Below are positions 34,972-43,823 of a stretch of 64,000 nt of DNA, piece by piece (the first letter of the stretch is position 1; each line of letters opens with the position of its first letter). The position numbers and the translations under genes are program-made. This DNA comes from Breoghania sp. L-A4 (GTDB lineage Bacteria; Pseudomonadota; Alphaproteobacteria; Rhizobiales; Stappiaceae). The stretch covers positions 496,001 through 560,000 of the forward strand of contig NZ_CP031841.1 of the NCBI RefSeq assembly GCF_003432385.1, given 5' to 3'. A model generated the notes under the pieces. It was given only the letters and a program-made list of their open reading frames with translations, did no database searches and was not told the DNA's origin.

Positions 34972-35226
34972 ATGGTGCACGATGAAGTAAACCGCGTCGA
35001 TGCGGAGACATTCGCTCATTTGGGTGATGGTGACATCGCATACATCCGCGAAGTCCGCTCCGAGGACGTCAAGAACATGTTCCCCAATGCGCCGCAGATG
35101 ATCGGCGGCATGAAGCTGTGGGCGCTGCTCAGCGCCGACGGCTCGCCGATCATGCTGGCCGACAGCCGCGATGCGGTCATCGCCAACGCAATGGAAGCCG
35201 AGCTGACCACGGTCAGCGTCCACTAG
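34972..35226 (+). CDS. DUF1150-family protein
   Basis: An 84-residue protein of the DUF1150 family: FAHLGDGDIAYIREVRSEDV near the N terminus, MIGGMKLWALLSADGSPIML in the middle. Function unknown; nearly always next to small heat-shock genes in alphaproteobacteria. It starts 74 bases after hsp20 with AAAGGGATCACC before the ATG. Its stop codon falls inside a palindromic repeat. Confidence 0.88.
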   Translation: MVHDEVNRVDAETFAHLGDGDIAYIREVRSEDVKNMFPNAPQMIGGMKLWALLSADGSPIMLADSRDAVIANAMEAELTTVSVH

Positions 35227-35328
35227 AGCAGATCCGTTTCTTACAGAATCGGATCGTTGCTCTAAGTCTTTGTTTTGGAGCAAATCCGGACGGATAACCG
35301 GTATCCACTTATCCTGGATTTGCTCTAG
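35223..35328. repeat. Interspersed palindromic repeat (CTAGAGCA..TGCTCTAG)
   Basis: A 106-base element whose ends CTAGAGCA and TGCTCTAG are inverted copies, with an inner GAGCAAATCC/GGATTTGCTC pair. This form of dispersed repeat is widespread in Rhizobiales genomes. It provides the stop codon of the DUF1150 gene (TAG at 35224-35226) and may serve as terminator. Confidence 0.85.
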
Positions 35329-35372
35329 CCAAACCGCGGTCCGATGGGAATGTCTGACGCGAGGCACATGCC

Positions 35373-35828
35373 ATGCCTGTAGCGACGCTGGACACGCCCG
35401 TCGGGCGGCTGGCGGTAAGCGCGCGCGACGATGCCATCGTCGCGCTTGACTGGTCGGGCGAGGACGAAGGCGCGCGCACGCCTCTGCTTGTCGAGGCGCT
35501 CGGCCAGCTCAAAGCCTATTTTTCCGGAACACTGAAGGCCTTCGACCTGCCGCTCGCGCCCAGAGGCGCGGCGTTCCACCAGCAGGTCTTCGCGGCCATG
35601 TCGGCCATTCCCTATGGCCAGACGCGAACCTATGGCGAGATCGCCGCGGCGCTGGGCACCTGCGGCCAGCCGGTCGGCCAGGCCTGCGGCGCCAATCCGA
35701 TTCCCGTCATCATCCCGTGCCACCGGGTGCTCTCGGCGCAAGGCCTGGGCGGCTATTCCGGCGCGGGCGGGCTCGAGACCAAGATCGCGCTCTTGAAGCT
35801 GGAAGGCGGCTACCCGTTTCTCGTGTGA
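35373..35828 (+). CDS. ogt: Methylated-DNA-[protein]-cysteine S-methyltransferase
   Basis: A 151-residue O6-alkylguanine DNA alkyltransferase that removes methyl groups from O6-methylguanine. Helix-turn-helix FHQQVFAAMSAIPYGQTRTY, then the acceptor site IPVIIPCHRVL (Cys116) and final LGGYSGAGGLETK. Length fits the short Ogt form. Starts 44 bases after a repeat, with no operon partner. Confidence 0.93.
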   Translation: MPVATLDTPVGRLAVSARDDAIVALDWSGEDEGARTPLLVEALGQLKAYFSGTLKAFDLPLAPRGAAFHQQVFAAMSAIPYGQTRTYGEIAAALGTCGQPVGQACGANPIPVIIPCHRVLSAQGLGGYSGAGGLETKIALLKLEGGYPFLV

Positions 35829-35927
35829 GGCGGAGCCATCGACTGGTTCATGAATTCTGGTCGAGTGCCAGCCAGTCTGGTATTTTAGCCGTCGCTCAAT
35901 GGTGACAGCGCACGGTGGCTTGACGCG

Positions 35928-36746
35928 ATGAGTGGCCTTTTTAGCAGAATGAAGTTTGAACCGATCTGGATACTCGGATTGATGGCGTTCCTGCTGGGCA
36001 ATGTCTCAAATGCCCTTGGTGTGACCGAAAAGGCTTTGGGTCTGTTTTGGGCAGAAGCCCCCGCACCGCCGCAGGTCGTGAACAGCTATGCGGCATTTGC
36101 TGTGGGGCTCGTTGAACGCCAGCGAGTCAACGAAATTTTCGACTCGGTTTTCATTGAAAACGCCGTGCTTCGGCAGGGCGGACCGACCGACGAGCAGATG
36201 CGTGGCTTTGTCGAATCGGAGAACAGGAAGCTGGCACAGGCCGGCGAGTGCAACATACGCATCGAGAGTGGAGAATGTGCGTCTATTGATTACTATCAAT
36301 TATATGTTGTTGGGATAATGCTCAAAAATGAGGGTGGGGCGCCAATAAAGTCTTCGAAGATGGTTTTTGATCGCTTTGATCTCGACGAAACGTTTCGGGG
36401 AATATCCCACTTTAGCATCAACTACACAAAAATTGAGAATGGATGTCTTTATAGCTTCCCGGAGCGGCCGTGCACCTTGGCGGTAGGCGACACCAAGCCG
36501 AGCAAATTTGAATTGAAGTTGCCGGAATTGGTGAAGGGAAAGCCCATTTACGTACCGATGTTCCTGGTGCTCGTGCCGCATTCGACGGTCGAGACGCGTG
36601 ACTGGTACCAGTTTCAATGGGGCCTGTTTCTTAGTCCCAGGAAATTCATCTACGAGTACGGCGACGGCTATGAGGGAGAATTCGTTCCCCGCGAAATGCT
36701 GGAAAACGTTTTCGAAATTGATGATTTTGTCTTCGGGCTCGGCTGA
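35928..36746 (+). CDS. Hypothetical protein with an N-terminal membrane anchor
   Basis: A 272-residue protein, unrecognised. A short N terminus MSGLFSRMKFEPI is followed by a hydrophobic segment (WILGLMAFLLGNVSNALGV), so residues ~40-272 are probably periplasmic. The C-terminal region has Tyr/Phe-rich beta-like stretches. The DNA is clearly less GC-rich than its neighbours, with rarer codons (ATA, AAT, TTT), suggesting horizontal origin. It stands alone between ogt and ptsN. Confidence 0.65.
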   Translation: MSGLFSRMKFEPIWILGLMAFLLGNVSNALGVTEKALGLFWAEAPAPPQVVNSYAAFAVGLVERQRVNEIFDSVFIENAVLRQGGPTDEQMRGFVESENRKLAQAGECNIRIESGECASIDYYQLYVVGIMLKNEGGAPIKSSKMVFDRFDLDETFRGISHFSINYTKIENGCLYSFPERPCTLAVGDTKPSKFELKLPELVKGKPIYVPMFLVLVPHSTVETRDWYQFQWGLFLSPRKFIYEYGDGYEGEFVPREMLENVFEIDDFVFGLG

Positions 36747-36841
36747 GCAGCCCGCACTGGCTCAGCTCGCCGGGCCCTTCGCGGATAGCCAATCGAGGGA
36801 TGTGTCCTCTAAAGGCGACAACCACAGGCTCGCCGCCGCCG

Positions 36842-37306
36842 TCAGGCGGCGTTGGAATTGAGGTTCTGCGTCAGAAGCGCGTAGATCGCGTCCGTGTCAG
36901 TGCTGGCGCGCAGCTTGGCGGCGATGCTGGGATCGCGCAACTGCCGCGCGATACGGGCCAGCGCCTTGAGATGATCCGCGCCCGCGCCCTCGGGCGCCAG
37001 AAGCACGAAAACCAGATCCACCGGCTGGTCGTCCAGCGCGTCGAAGTCGATCGGCCGGTCGAGCCGGGCGAAGACGCCGACGAGCCGGTCGAGCGCGACG
37101 GGCTTGCCATGCGGGATGGCGATGCCGTGTCCGACGCCCGTGGAGCCGAGACGTTCGCGCTGCAGCAGCGTGTCGAAGATATCGCGTTCGGGAAGTCCGG
37201 TGATCGAGGCTGCCTTGCCGGCCAGTTCCTGGATCACCTGCTTCTTGCTGTTCACCTTCAATGCCGGGACGATGGCGTCGGCGGTGATGAGGTCGCTCAG
37301 ATCCAT
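36842..37306 (-). CDS. ptsN: PTS IIA-like nitrogen regulatory protein
   Basis: PtsN (154 aa) is the phosphoryl acceptor IIA-Ntr of the nitrogen PTS. The phosphorylated His66 is in VGHGIAIPHGKPV; DLVFVLLAPEGAGADHLKAL and LARIARQLRDPSIAAKLR are family landmarks. It affects nitrogen and potassium regulation. It lies in the conserved rpoN-hpf-ptsN order. Confidence 0.94.
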   Translation of the reverse strand: MDLSDLITADAIVPALKVNSKKQVIQELAGKAASITGLPERDIFDTLLQRERLGSTGVGHGIAIPHGKPVALDRLVGVFARLDRPIDFDALDDQPVDLVFVLLAPEGAGADHLKALARIARQLRDPSIAAKLRASTDTDAIYALLTQNLNSNAA

Positions 37307-37433
37307 TGCAAATGCCCATTGGCTGCGTGACGGGCCCGATCGGGCCTCGGAGGCGCCGTGATCCCCGGCCGCGGACGGTCCCGGTGGTCGGCGCGCGGAG
37401 CCCGGACGCAGGTGCGTCCGGACTCAACGTTTT

Positions 37434-38021
37434 TCACGCGTTGTTGGTTCCCTGGGCTACCAGGGACGGGTCGATCCAGCCGATGTTGCCGTCGGACCGC
37501 CGGTAGACGACGTTGAGGCCGCCGTTGCCCGCGTTGCGGAACATGATCAGCGGAACTTCGGTGAGGTCCATTTCCATGACCGCCATGCCGACGGTCAGCG
37601 TCTTGACCCGCTCCGGCGTCTCGGCGATCACAATCGGATTGAAATTCTCTTCCAGTTCCTCGTCGTCCTCCGGAGAGGCGATGACATAGGCGGTGGCGGC
37701 GAAGGCGTCGGCGCCCTTGTCGCCGTTGTGATGGTCCTTCAGCTTGCGCTTGTAGCGGCGCAGGCGCTTTTCGATCCGGTCGGCCGCCTGATCGAAGCTG
37801 ACGCGCGGATCCTGGGAATCGGCCGAGGTTTGCAGCACCACGCCGGTGTCCAGGTGGATCTTGCATTCGGCGCGGTAACCGGAGCCCTCGCGCCCGAGCG
37901 TGACGGTGCCGTCATAGCCCCCGTCAAAATACTTCGACAGCGCGTCGTCGATGCGTTCCTGTGCATGGACGCGCATCGCGTCGCCCACATCGACGTTCTT
38001 TCCCGAAATCCGCAAAGTCAT
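37434..38021 (-). CDS. hpf: Ribosome hibernation promoting factor, long form
   Basis: A 195-residue long-form Hpf/YfiA-type factor that binds and dimerises ribosomes in stationary phase. N-terminal domain: LRISGKNVDVGDAMRVHAQE and the basic surface RYKRKLKDHH; C-terminal dimerisation domain: VMEMDLTEVPLIMFRNAGNG, GLNVVYRRSDGNIGWID. Start MTLRIS at 38021, with AGGTTCC upstream. Between ptsN and rpoN. Confidence 0.92.
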   Translation of the reverse strand: MTLRISGKNVDVGDAMRVHAQERIDDALSKYFDGGYDGTVTLGREGSGYRAECKIHLDTGVVLQTSADSQDPRVSFDQAADRIEKRLRRYKRKLKDHHNGDKGADAFAATAYVIASPEDDEELEENFNPIVIAETPERVKTLTVGMAVMEMDLTEVPLIMFRNAGNGGLNVVYRRSDGNIGWIDPSLVAQGTNNA

Positions 38022-38298
38022 AGGAACCTCTGAGTTTTCCCAACGCAAACGTGGGTCATGCCGGAATCAACACGCGGTTTCCGCGATGCCGCGGCCCGGT
38101 GTGCTCCGGTCTGACAAGGGCGGTCCCGTCGCAGGACGGGGCGCCCCTATTGCGTCATGGCATGCCGTGCATGCCCAGTTTCCGATATGTGCGCCATACC
38201 GGGACACCGACGTCGGTCAGGCCCGGTCTTCTAAGACTCAAGCGCACGTAAGTCAATCACATCGGGCTGCGCCGCGGATGCGTAGTGCCGCGGATGAT

Positions 38299-39909
38299 CT
38301 AGGCGAATGCCCGTTTTTCCCGCCGCCTTTGGACGGAGGAGGGAATGCGCATCGCCTCGCGGTACTTTGCAACCGTACGCCTTGCTATGTCGATACCGGC
38401 CTCCTTCAGTAACTTGACGATCGTGTCGTCGGACAGAATGGCGCTGGGTGGTTCCTCGTCGATCAACTGCCTGATGCGGTGGCGCACGGATTCCGCGGAG
38501 TGCGCGTCGCCGCCTTCGGAAGAGGCGATCGACGAGGTGAAGAAATACTTGAACTCGAAAATCCCGCGCGGCGTCGCCATGTACTTGTTCGAGGTGACGC
38601 GGGAAACCGTGGACTCGTGCATGCCGATGGCGTCGGCCACGGTGCGCAGGTTGAGCGGCCGCAGATAGCGCACGCCATGGGTCAGGAAGGCGTCCTGCTG
38701 GCGCACGATCTCGGTGGCCACCTTGAGGATCGTCTTGGCCCGCTGGTCGAGGCTCTTGACCAGCCAGTTGGCGGTCTGCAGGCAGTCGACGAGATAGGCC
38801 TTGTCGTGCTCGCCGCGCGCGTTCCTGGCGACGCTGGCGTAGTAGGTGCGGTTGATCAGCACCTTGGGCAGGTTCTCGCTGTTCAGCTCGATGTTCCAGC
38901 CGCCGGTCGACGCCGCGCGGATCACCACGTCGGGCACCACCGGCTGGATCAGCAGCGAGCCGAAGGCGCTGCCGGGGCGCGGATCGAGCGCGCGGATCTC
39001 GGCGATCATCTCCGACAGATCCTCGTCATCGACGCCGCACAGCTTCTTCAGCGGATCGAAGTCGCGCCGGGCCAGCAGCTCGAGATTCTCGATCAGCACC
39101 TGCATGGCCGGATCGTAGCGGTTGCGCTCCTTGAGCTGCAGCGTCAGGCATTCGGTCAGATCGCGCGCGAAGACGCCGGTGGGATCCAGCGTCTGCAGGA
39201 CACCCAGCACCGCTTCGACCGCGTCCGGCGTGGCGCCGAGCTTTTCGGCAATCTCCGTCAGATCCGCGCGCAGGTAGCCTGCCTCATCGACATTGTCGAT
39301 CAGGTTCTGGGCGATCAGCCGGTCTTCGGGACGCTGGACCGCCAGCACCATCTGTTCGGAAAGATATCCCGCCAGCGACTGTTCGGCGGCGACGAAGGAT
39401 TCCAGATTGTAGTCCTCGCCCGATCCCGATCCGCGCGACGAGGTGGTCTGCCAGGGATCGCCGCCCTGCGGACCCGCGTCGCCCTTGCCGCCGGGCGTGT
39501 CCTCGGGAAAGACGTTGCTGAAATCGGTGTCCAGCTTGTCGGCGATGCCGGACGGGTCTTTTTCGAGCTGGGCTTCCAGCCAGTCGGCGGCGTTCTGGTC
39601 GCCGCCGCCATCCATCTCCGCGGTGTTCGCAAAGCTCTCGCCCGCCTCGCCGGTCGCCGCGTTCTGATCGCCGGCCGGGGCATCATGGTCCGCCTCGGAA
39701 CCGGCCTCCCGATCCACGCCGGACGCCTCGGCGGGCGCGCCGTCCTCGGCCTCGCCGCGCTCCAGAAGCGGATTGCGCTCCAGCTCGGTGTCGACATAGG
39801 CGATGAGGTCGAGATTCGACAGCTGCAGCAGCTTGATCGCCTGCATCAGCTGCGGTGTCATCACCAGCGACTGGCTTTGACGTACCTCTAATCTCGGTGA
39901 GATGGCCAT
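38299..39909 (-). CDS. rpoN: RNA polymerase sigma-54 factor
   Basis: RpoN (536 aa) directs transcription from -24/-12 promoters with enhancer-binding proteins. Region I at residues 1-50 (RLEVRQSQSLVMTPQLMQAI), an acidic region II (about 60-160), core-binding region III, and the C-terminal RpoN box ARRTVAKYRE (509-518). Length is slightly above average because of the acidic insert. Upstream of hpf and ptsN, with a 277-base gap holding the hpf promoter, and downstream of lptB. Confidence 0.95.
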   Translation of the reverse strand: MAISPRLEVRQSQSLVMTPQLMQAIKLLQLSNLDLIAYVDTELERNPLLERGEAEDGAPAEASGVDREAGSEADHDAPAGDQNAATGEAGESFANTAEMDGGGDQNAADWLEAQLEKDPSGIADKLDTDFSNVFPEDTPGGKGDAGPQGGDPWQTTSSRGSGSGEDYNLESFVAAEQSLAGYLSEQMVLAVQRPEDRLIAQNLIDNVDEAGYLRADLTEIAEKLGATPDAVEAVLGVLQTLDPTGVFARDLTECLTLQLKERNRYDPAMQVLIENLELLARRDFDPLKKLCGVDDEDLSEMIAEIRALDPRPGSAFGSLLIQPVVPDVVIRAASTGGWNIELNSENLPKVLINRTYYASVARNARGEHDKAYLVDCLQTANWLVKSLDQRAKTILKVATEIVRQQDAFLTHGVRYLRPLNLRTVADAIGMHESTVSRVTSNKYMATPRGIFEFKYFFTSSIASSEGGDAHSAESVRHRIRQLIDEEPPSAILSDDTIVKLLKEAGIDIARRTVAKYREAMRIPSSVQRRREKRAFA

Positions 39910-40004
39910 ATGGCGTCGACGCGTCCCTGCGATCTGGTCCGATTCTTGCCTACAGGTTATCGCAAATAATGCATCAAAGCGTAAAGAGTGATTCCGAATC
40001 CCCG

Positions 40005-40856
40005 CTACAACGTAAATTGTTCACCCAGATAGAGGCGGCGCACGTCGGGGTTGTCGACGATGTCGCGCGGCAGGCCCTCGGTCAGCACCTCGCCGGCGGC
40101 GATGATGTAGGCGCGGTCGATCAGCCCCAGCGTCTCGCGCACGTTGTGATCGGTGATCAGCACGCCGATGCCGCGCGCGGTCAGGTGATGCACCAGTTCC
40201 TGGATGTCGCCGACCGCGATGGGATCGATGCCGGCGAAGGGCTCGTCGAGCAGGATGAACGACGGCCGGCTGGCCAGCGCGCGGGCGATTTCCACGCGCC
40301 GCCGCTCGCCGCCCGACAGCGCGATCGAGGGCGACTTGCGCAGGTGCGACACGCCGAACTCGCCCAGCAGCTCGTCGAGCTCATGCTCGCGGCGGGCCCG
40401 GTCGGGCTCCACCACCTCGAGCACGGCGCGAATATTCTGCTCCACGTTGAGGCCGCGAAAGATCGAGGCTTCCTGCGGCAGATAGCCGATGCCCAGCCGC
40501 GCGCGGCGGTACATGGGCAGCCGGGTGATGTCGAAGCCGTCGAGATGGATGGTGCCGTGGTCGGGCTGGATCAGCCCGGTGATCATGTAGAAGACGGTGG
40601 TCTTGCCCGCGCCGTTGGGCCCCAGCAGGCCCACGGCCTCGCCGCGGCGCACCGACAGGCTGACATGCTTGACGACCTTGCGCCGGCGGTAGCTCTTGGC
40701 GATGCCCTCGATGACCAGCGCGCCTTCGCCCTCGATGTCCCGCTCCGCGCCCTGATGCGCGCCGGGCGCGGCCGAGCCGTTGCCTGATCCGCTGGCCGGG
40801 GAGCGGGATGTCCCTGAGCGTGAGGCCCGGGAACCGGGGAAGGGAAACAGTTTCAC
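40005..40856 (-). CDS. lptB: LPS export ABC transporter ATP-binding protein
   Basis: LptB (283 aa) powers LPS transport from the inner membrane with LptF/G and LptC. Walker [17 protein letters not shown], signature [17 protein letters not shown], Walker [18 protein letters not shown]-loop [10 protein letters not shown]. An N-terminal extension of ~45 low-complexity residues ([20 protein letters not shown]..) precedes the ABC domain; the true start may be further in. Neighbours lptA and lptC confirm the role. Confidence 0.94.
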   Translation of the reverse strand: MKLFPFPGSRASRSGTSRSPASGSGNGSAAPGAHQGAERDIEGEGALVIEGIAKSYRRRKVVKHVSLSVRRGEAVGLLGPNGAGKTTVFYMITGLIQPDHGTIHLDGFDITRLPMYRRARLGIGYLPQEASIFRGLNVEQNIRAVLEVVEPDRARREHELDELLGEFGVSHLRKSPSIALSGGERRRVEIARALASRPSFILLDEPFAGIDPIAVGDIQELVHHLTARGIGVLITDHNVRETLGLIDRAYIIAAGEVLTEGLPRDIVDNPDVRRLYLGEQFTL

Positions 40857-41028
40857 TGTGGCGGATCTCGCGAAGGCTGTGAGGGCCGCGGCCGGGATCA
40901 GGCGTTCCGGGCGGGCCGTACCATGGTCTTGCAGACTGATCTAGAGACTTCCGCGCGCGCTGTCGAGGTGCGCGGATCACACGCCGGGCCGCGGCGGCGC
41001 GCCTCAAACGGCTGTGGCAGGGGACCGA

Positions 41029-41619
41029 TCAGTTGGACGGCGGCGGCTGGCGGAAGCTGTTGGGGGTGATCAGCACCTTCACGCGGCCCTTGGCGGGCGC
41101 CTCGAGATCCACCTTGCCGGTCTTCAGGTTGACCGTCAGCTTGCTGCCGACGACGATGTTCGGCCCCTGGCTGAGCACCACCTTGCGGCCGGTGAGCACC
41201 AGGCGTTCCTTGTCCATGTCGAAGGTGGCGCTGTCGCCGGTGGCGGTCTGGTCGCGCGAGGAAATATAGACGGTGCCGCTGGCCTCGAGCCGCGAGATGC
41301 GGCTCTGGACGGCGTCGCCGGTGGCCGAGCCGGCGTAAAAGACCTTCAGCCGCTCGGTCTTCAGCGTCGCCTCGCCCTGGCGCACCACCACGTCGCCGGC
41401 GAATTCCGCCATATGGCTCTGGTCGTGCACCTCCAGTTCGCGCGCCTCGATCTCGATGGGGTCCTTGGCGTTGGAGCCGAAGCCGGCAAACGCGTTGGAA
41501 AACGTCTGCGCCTGCGCGCCCGGGATCAGACATGCGAGCGCACCCGCCAGCGCGAGCGCCAGAAGCAGCGCGCCGCGCCGCATGGCCGCGGGCCGGGCTG
41601 CGAGGGTCATGGGCGTCAT
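41029..41619 (-). CDS. lptA: LPS transport periplasmic protein LptA
   Basis: LptA (196 aa) forms the periplasmic bridge for LPS. Signal peptide MTPMTLAARPAAMRRGALLLALALAGA..GAQA; then the beta-jellyroll OstA fold (IEARELEVHDQSHMAEFAGD, GEATLKTERLKVFYAG, LTGRKVVLSQGPNIVVGS). ATG 41619 overlaps the lptC stop (ATGA), indicating coupling. Followed by lptB after a 170-base gap. Confidence 0.88.
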   Translation of the reverse strand: MTPMTLAARPAAMRRGALLLALALAGALACLIPGAQAQTFSNAFAGFGSNAKDPIEIEARELEVHDQSHMAEFAGDVVVRQGEATLKTERLKVFYAGSATGDAVQSRISRLEASGTVYISSRDQTATGDSATFDMDKERLVLTGRKVVLSQGPNIVVGSKLTVNLKTGKVDLEAPAKGRVKVLITPNSFRQPPPSN

Positions 41620-42419
41620 TGAGCGGTCTCCGTGGCGGGTGCGGTTTCCTGGCCGGGGGACGTCGACATGAAGTCCTTGTCCAGCGCCGTCGGTTGCAGC
41701 TTCATCGAGATGCCGTTGGAAAAGCGCACCGTTGTGCCCTCCTGGTCCACGTCGATCTTGCCGGCGCGAAAGTGGCCGTGTCGAGACGAGATGTCGATGG
41801 AATCGTCGGACAGGATGGCGCCGGTCTTCAGATCGATGGTCGCGGCGCTCAGCGTCGCCTGATAGCCGCGGCTCCATTCGATTTCAATGCCGTCGTCGAG
41901 CGCGAGCTGTTCCGCGCCGCTGTCGTAGGTGCCATGCGCGGCGGTGATCGCCGCCCATTCGGTGGCCGAGAGCTTCAGCCGGGCGGTGATCTCTTCCAGC
42001 TGGATGATCTTGGGGGTGAACAGGTTCTGTGTCGCGCGCCGCGCGGAGACCTGATAGGAGCGCTCGCCGTCATGGCCCGACAGCTTGGGGTTGTTCATGA
42101 CGATGCTGCCGTCGCCGGTCAGGCCGATCTGGCCGAGGTCCAGCCCCGGCAGCAGGCTCTGCAGCGCGGTGGCGCCGACGACGCCCAGCACCAGCAGGCC
42201 GCTGATCGCCGGCAGCAGCATTTTCATGATCCGCACCCGGCGGGAATGGCGCCGGGCGGCCTTGCGCTGGCGCGCCAGATGCGCCGCCGAATGGCCGCGC
42301 CAGCCCGTCAGCCGCGCGCGTCCGGACGCACGCGGCGCCGTCCGTCCCGGCTCCCGCCCGAGAAAGGGCAGATCCGGCGCGGGCATGTCGTGTGCTCCGG
42401 GCATGGTGCCGTGCGTCAT
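41616..42419 (-). CDS. lptC: LPS export protein LptC
   Basis: LptC (267 aa) links LptB2FG to LptA. A basic cytosolic N terminus (~60 residues), one membrane segment (MLLPAISGLLVLGVVGATAL, ~65-85), then a periplasmic OstA-like jellyroll (VMNNPKLSGHDGERSYQVSA, IIQLEEITARLKLSATEWAA, GAILSDDSIDISSRHGHFRA). Sequence conservation is low across the family; the role is set by the lptA/lptB neighbours. Precedes lptA in the lptC-lptA-lptB order. Confidence 0.85.
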   Translation of the reverse strand: MTHGTMPGAHDMPAPDLPFLGREPGRTAPRASGRARLTGWRGHSAAHLARQRKAARRHSRRVRIMKMLLPAISGLLVLGVVGATALQSLLPGLDLGQIGLTGDGSIVMNNPKLSGHDGERSYQVSARRATQNLFTPKIIQLEEITARLKLSATEWAAITAAHGTYDSGAEQLALDDGIEIEWSRGYQATLSAATIDLKTGAILSDDSIDISSRHGHFRAGKIDVDQEGTTVRFSNGISMKLQPTALDKDFMSTSPGQETAPATETAQ

Positions 42420-42611
42420 CTGTCGTGTCCGCTCAATCCGCCATGGCGGTCCCGGGCAAGCGCAAGGGCGCCCTCGGCCGGGGGTGCAAAACCACCATAT
42501 GGCGCTTTATGAGCGAAGTGCGAGCGCCTGTCGTGCAATATTTCCCGCAGAACCGCGCGCGGCCGGGGACCAGGGCGCGAGGGCTCCGGCCTTCCTGCGA
42601 GCGGACACGGC

Positions 42612-43232
42612 TTACGAATGGGCGAGGATGTCGATGTCCGGCCAGCCCTCGAGATCGAGCCGCGCGCGGGCGGGCAGGAAGTCGAAACACGCCTGCGCCA
42701 GGTCCAGGCGACCCTCGCGCTCCAGCATCACCGTGAGTTTTTCGCGAAGCCCGTGCAGATGCAGCACGTCCGACGCCGCATAGGTGAGCTGCGCCTCGGT
42801 GAGATCGTCCGCGCCCCAGTCCGAGCTCTGCTGCTGCTTGGACAGATCCACGCCGAGCAGCTCGCGCGTCAGATCCTTGAGCCCGTGCCGGTCCGTGTAG
42901 GTGCGCACCAGACGCGAGGCGATCTTGGTGCACCAGATCGGCGTCGTCGAGATGCCCAGCCCGGCGGAAAGTGCTGCCACGTCGAAGCGGGCGAAATGGA
43001 AGATCACGGTTATCGATGGGTCGCTGAGCAGCTTCTCGAGGTTCGGCGCGGCCGTCTGGCCCTTGGCGATCTGCACCACGTCCACCGTGCCGTCGCCGGG
43101 CGACAGCTGCACCACGCACAGCCGGTCGCGCTTGGGGTTCAGCCCCATGGTCTCGGTGTCCACCGCCACAGCATTGGTGGCGGCATAGGCGGAAAGATCG
43201 GGCAGATCGCCCTTGTGCAGCCGGATGGTCAT
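42612..43232 (-). CDS. rnd: Ribonuclease D (short alphaproteobacterial form)
   Basis: A 206-residue 3'-5' exoribonuclease of the DEDD family: VAVDTETMGLNP (Asp25, Glu27), FHFARFDVAALSAG (Asp), and AASDVLHLHGLR (third Asp). Helps mature tRNA 3' ends. Lacks the HRDC domains of E. coli RNase D, as usual in alphaproteobacteria. ATG 43232 starts MTIRLHKGDLPDL. A tRNA gene lies just upstream. Confidence 0.88.
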   Translation of the reverse strand: MTIRLHKGDLPDLSAYAATNAVAVDTETMGLNPKRDRLCVVQLSPGDGTVDVVQIAKGQTAAPNLEKLLSDPSITVIFHFARFDVAALSAGLGISTTPIWCTKIASRLVRTYTDRHGLKDLTRELLGVDLSKQQQSSDWGADDLTEAQLTYAASDVLHLHGLREKLTVMLEREGRLDLAQACFDFLPARARLDLEGWPDIDILAHS

Positions 43233-43419
43233 GGATGTCTCGCAATGTGGAACGGCGCGCAGGCCGCGCTTTGACAGGCTGTGTACGCCAGAACGGGCGA
43301 GCGATGCAAACGGGGGAAGAGTGCCCAGGCCCGCAAGACGCCGCGCCAGATCAAGCCTGGCGCGCGCAATGGTGTGTGCGGCGGCGCGGCAGGCGTCGGA
43401 AAGAGGAGAATCCAGACAC

Positions 43420-43446
43420 AAAAAAAGCCCGGCGAACCGGGCTTTT
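43420..43446 (-). terminator. Terminator downstream of tRNA-Leu
   Basis: Stem AGCCCGG (43426-43432) with CCGGGCT (43437-43443), loop CGAA, followed on the minus strand by a run of T (A run 43420-43426). It lies 44 bases past the tRNA 3' end and would stop its transcript. Confidence 0.9.
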
Positions 43447-43489
43447 CTTGGAGATATCCGGATGAACTGGAACATCCGAAGCAGTGATT

Positions 43490-43576
43490 TGGTGCCCAGG
43501 AGAGGACTCGAACCTCCACTCCCTTTCGAGAACTAGCACCTGAAGCTAGCGCGTCTACCAGTTCCGCCACCTGGGC
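43490..43576 (-). tRNA. tRNA-Leu (CAG anticodon)
   Basis: Folds into a standard long-variable-arm tRNA: acceptor GCCCAGG/CCTGGGC with discriminator A and encoded CCA (43490-43492), a D arm with GGTAG, anticodon arm CTAGC-TTCAGGT-GCTAG giving anticodon CAG, a long variable arm, and T arm GGAGG-TTCGAGT-CCTCT. Length 87 with CCA. Confidence 0.97.
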
Positions 43577-43823
43577 CGATGGCGGCGATGTTTACGGGGC
43601 GCGCGGGAGCTTGTCAATCGACTCTCAAGCGGCATTCCGCTTTTCCACCGCCACACGCAAGGCGATCGGTTTTCGAGCGCTCTTCACAGCGCCGCGCCGA
43701 GGCGGTATGAGAACGAGCAGAAGGCTTTCAAGGGGTTGGGCGCGCGGTGCGCCCTCCCGCGGCGCGCAACGCGTCCCGGCGCGATTTGCGCGCGGACGGG
43801 CACTTGACGAGGAACGGCAGGCC

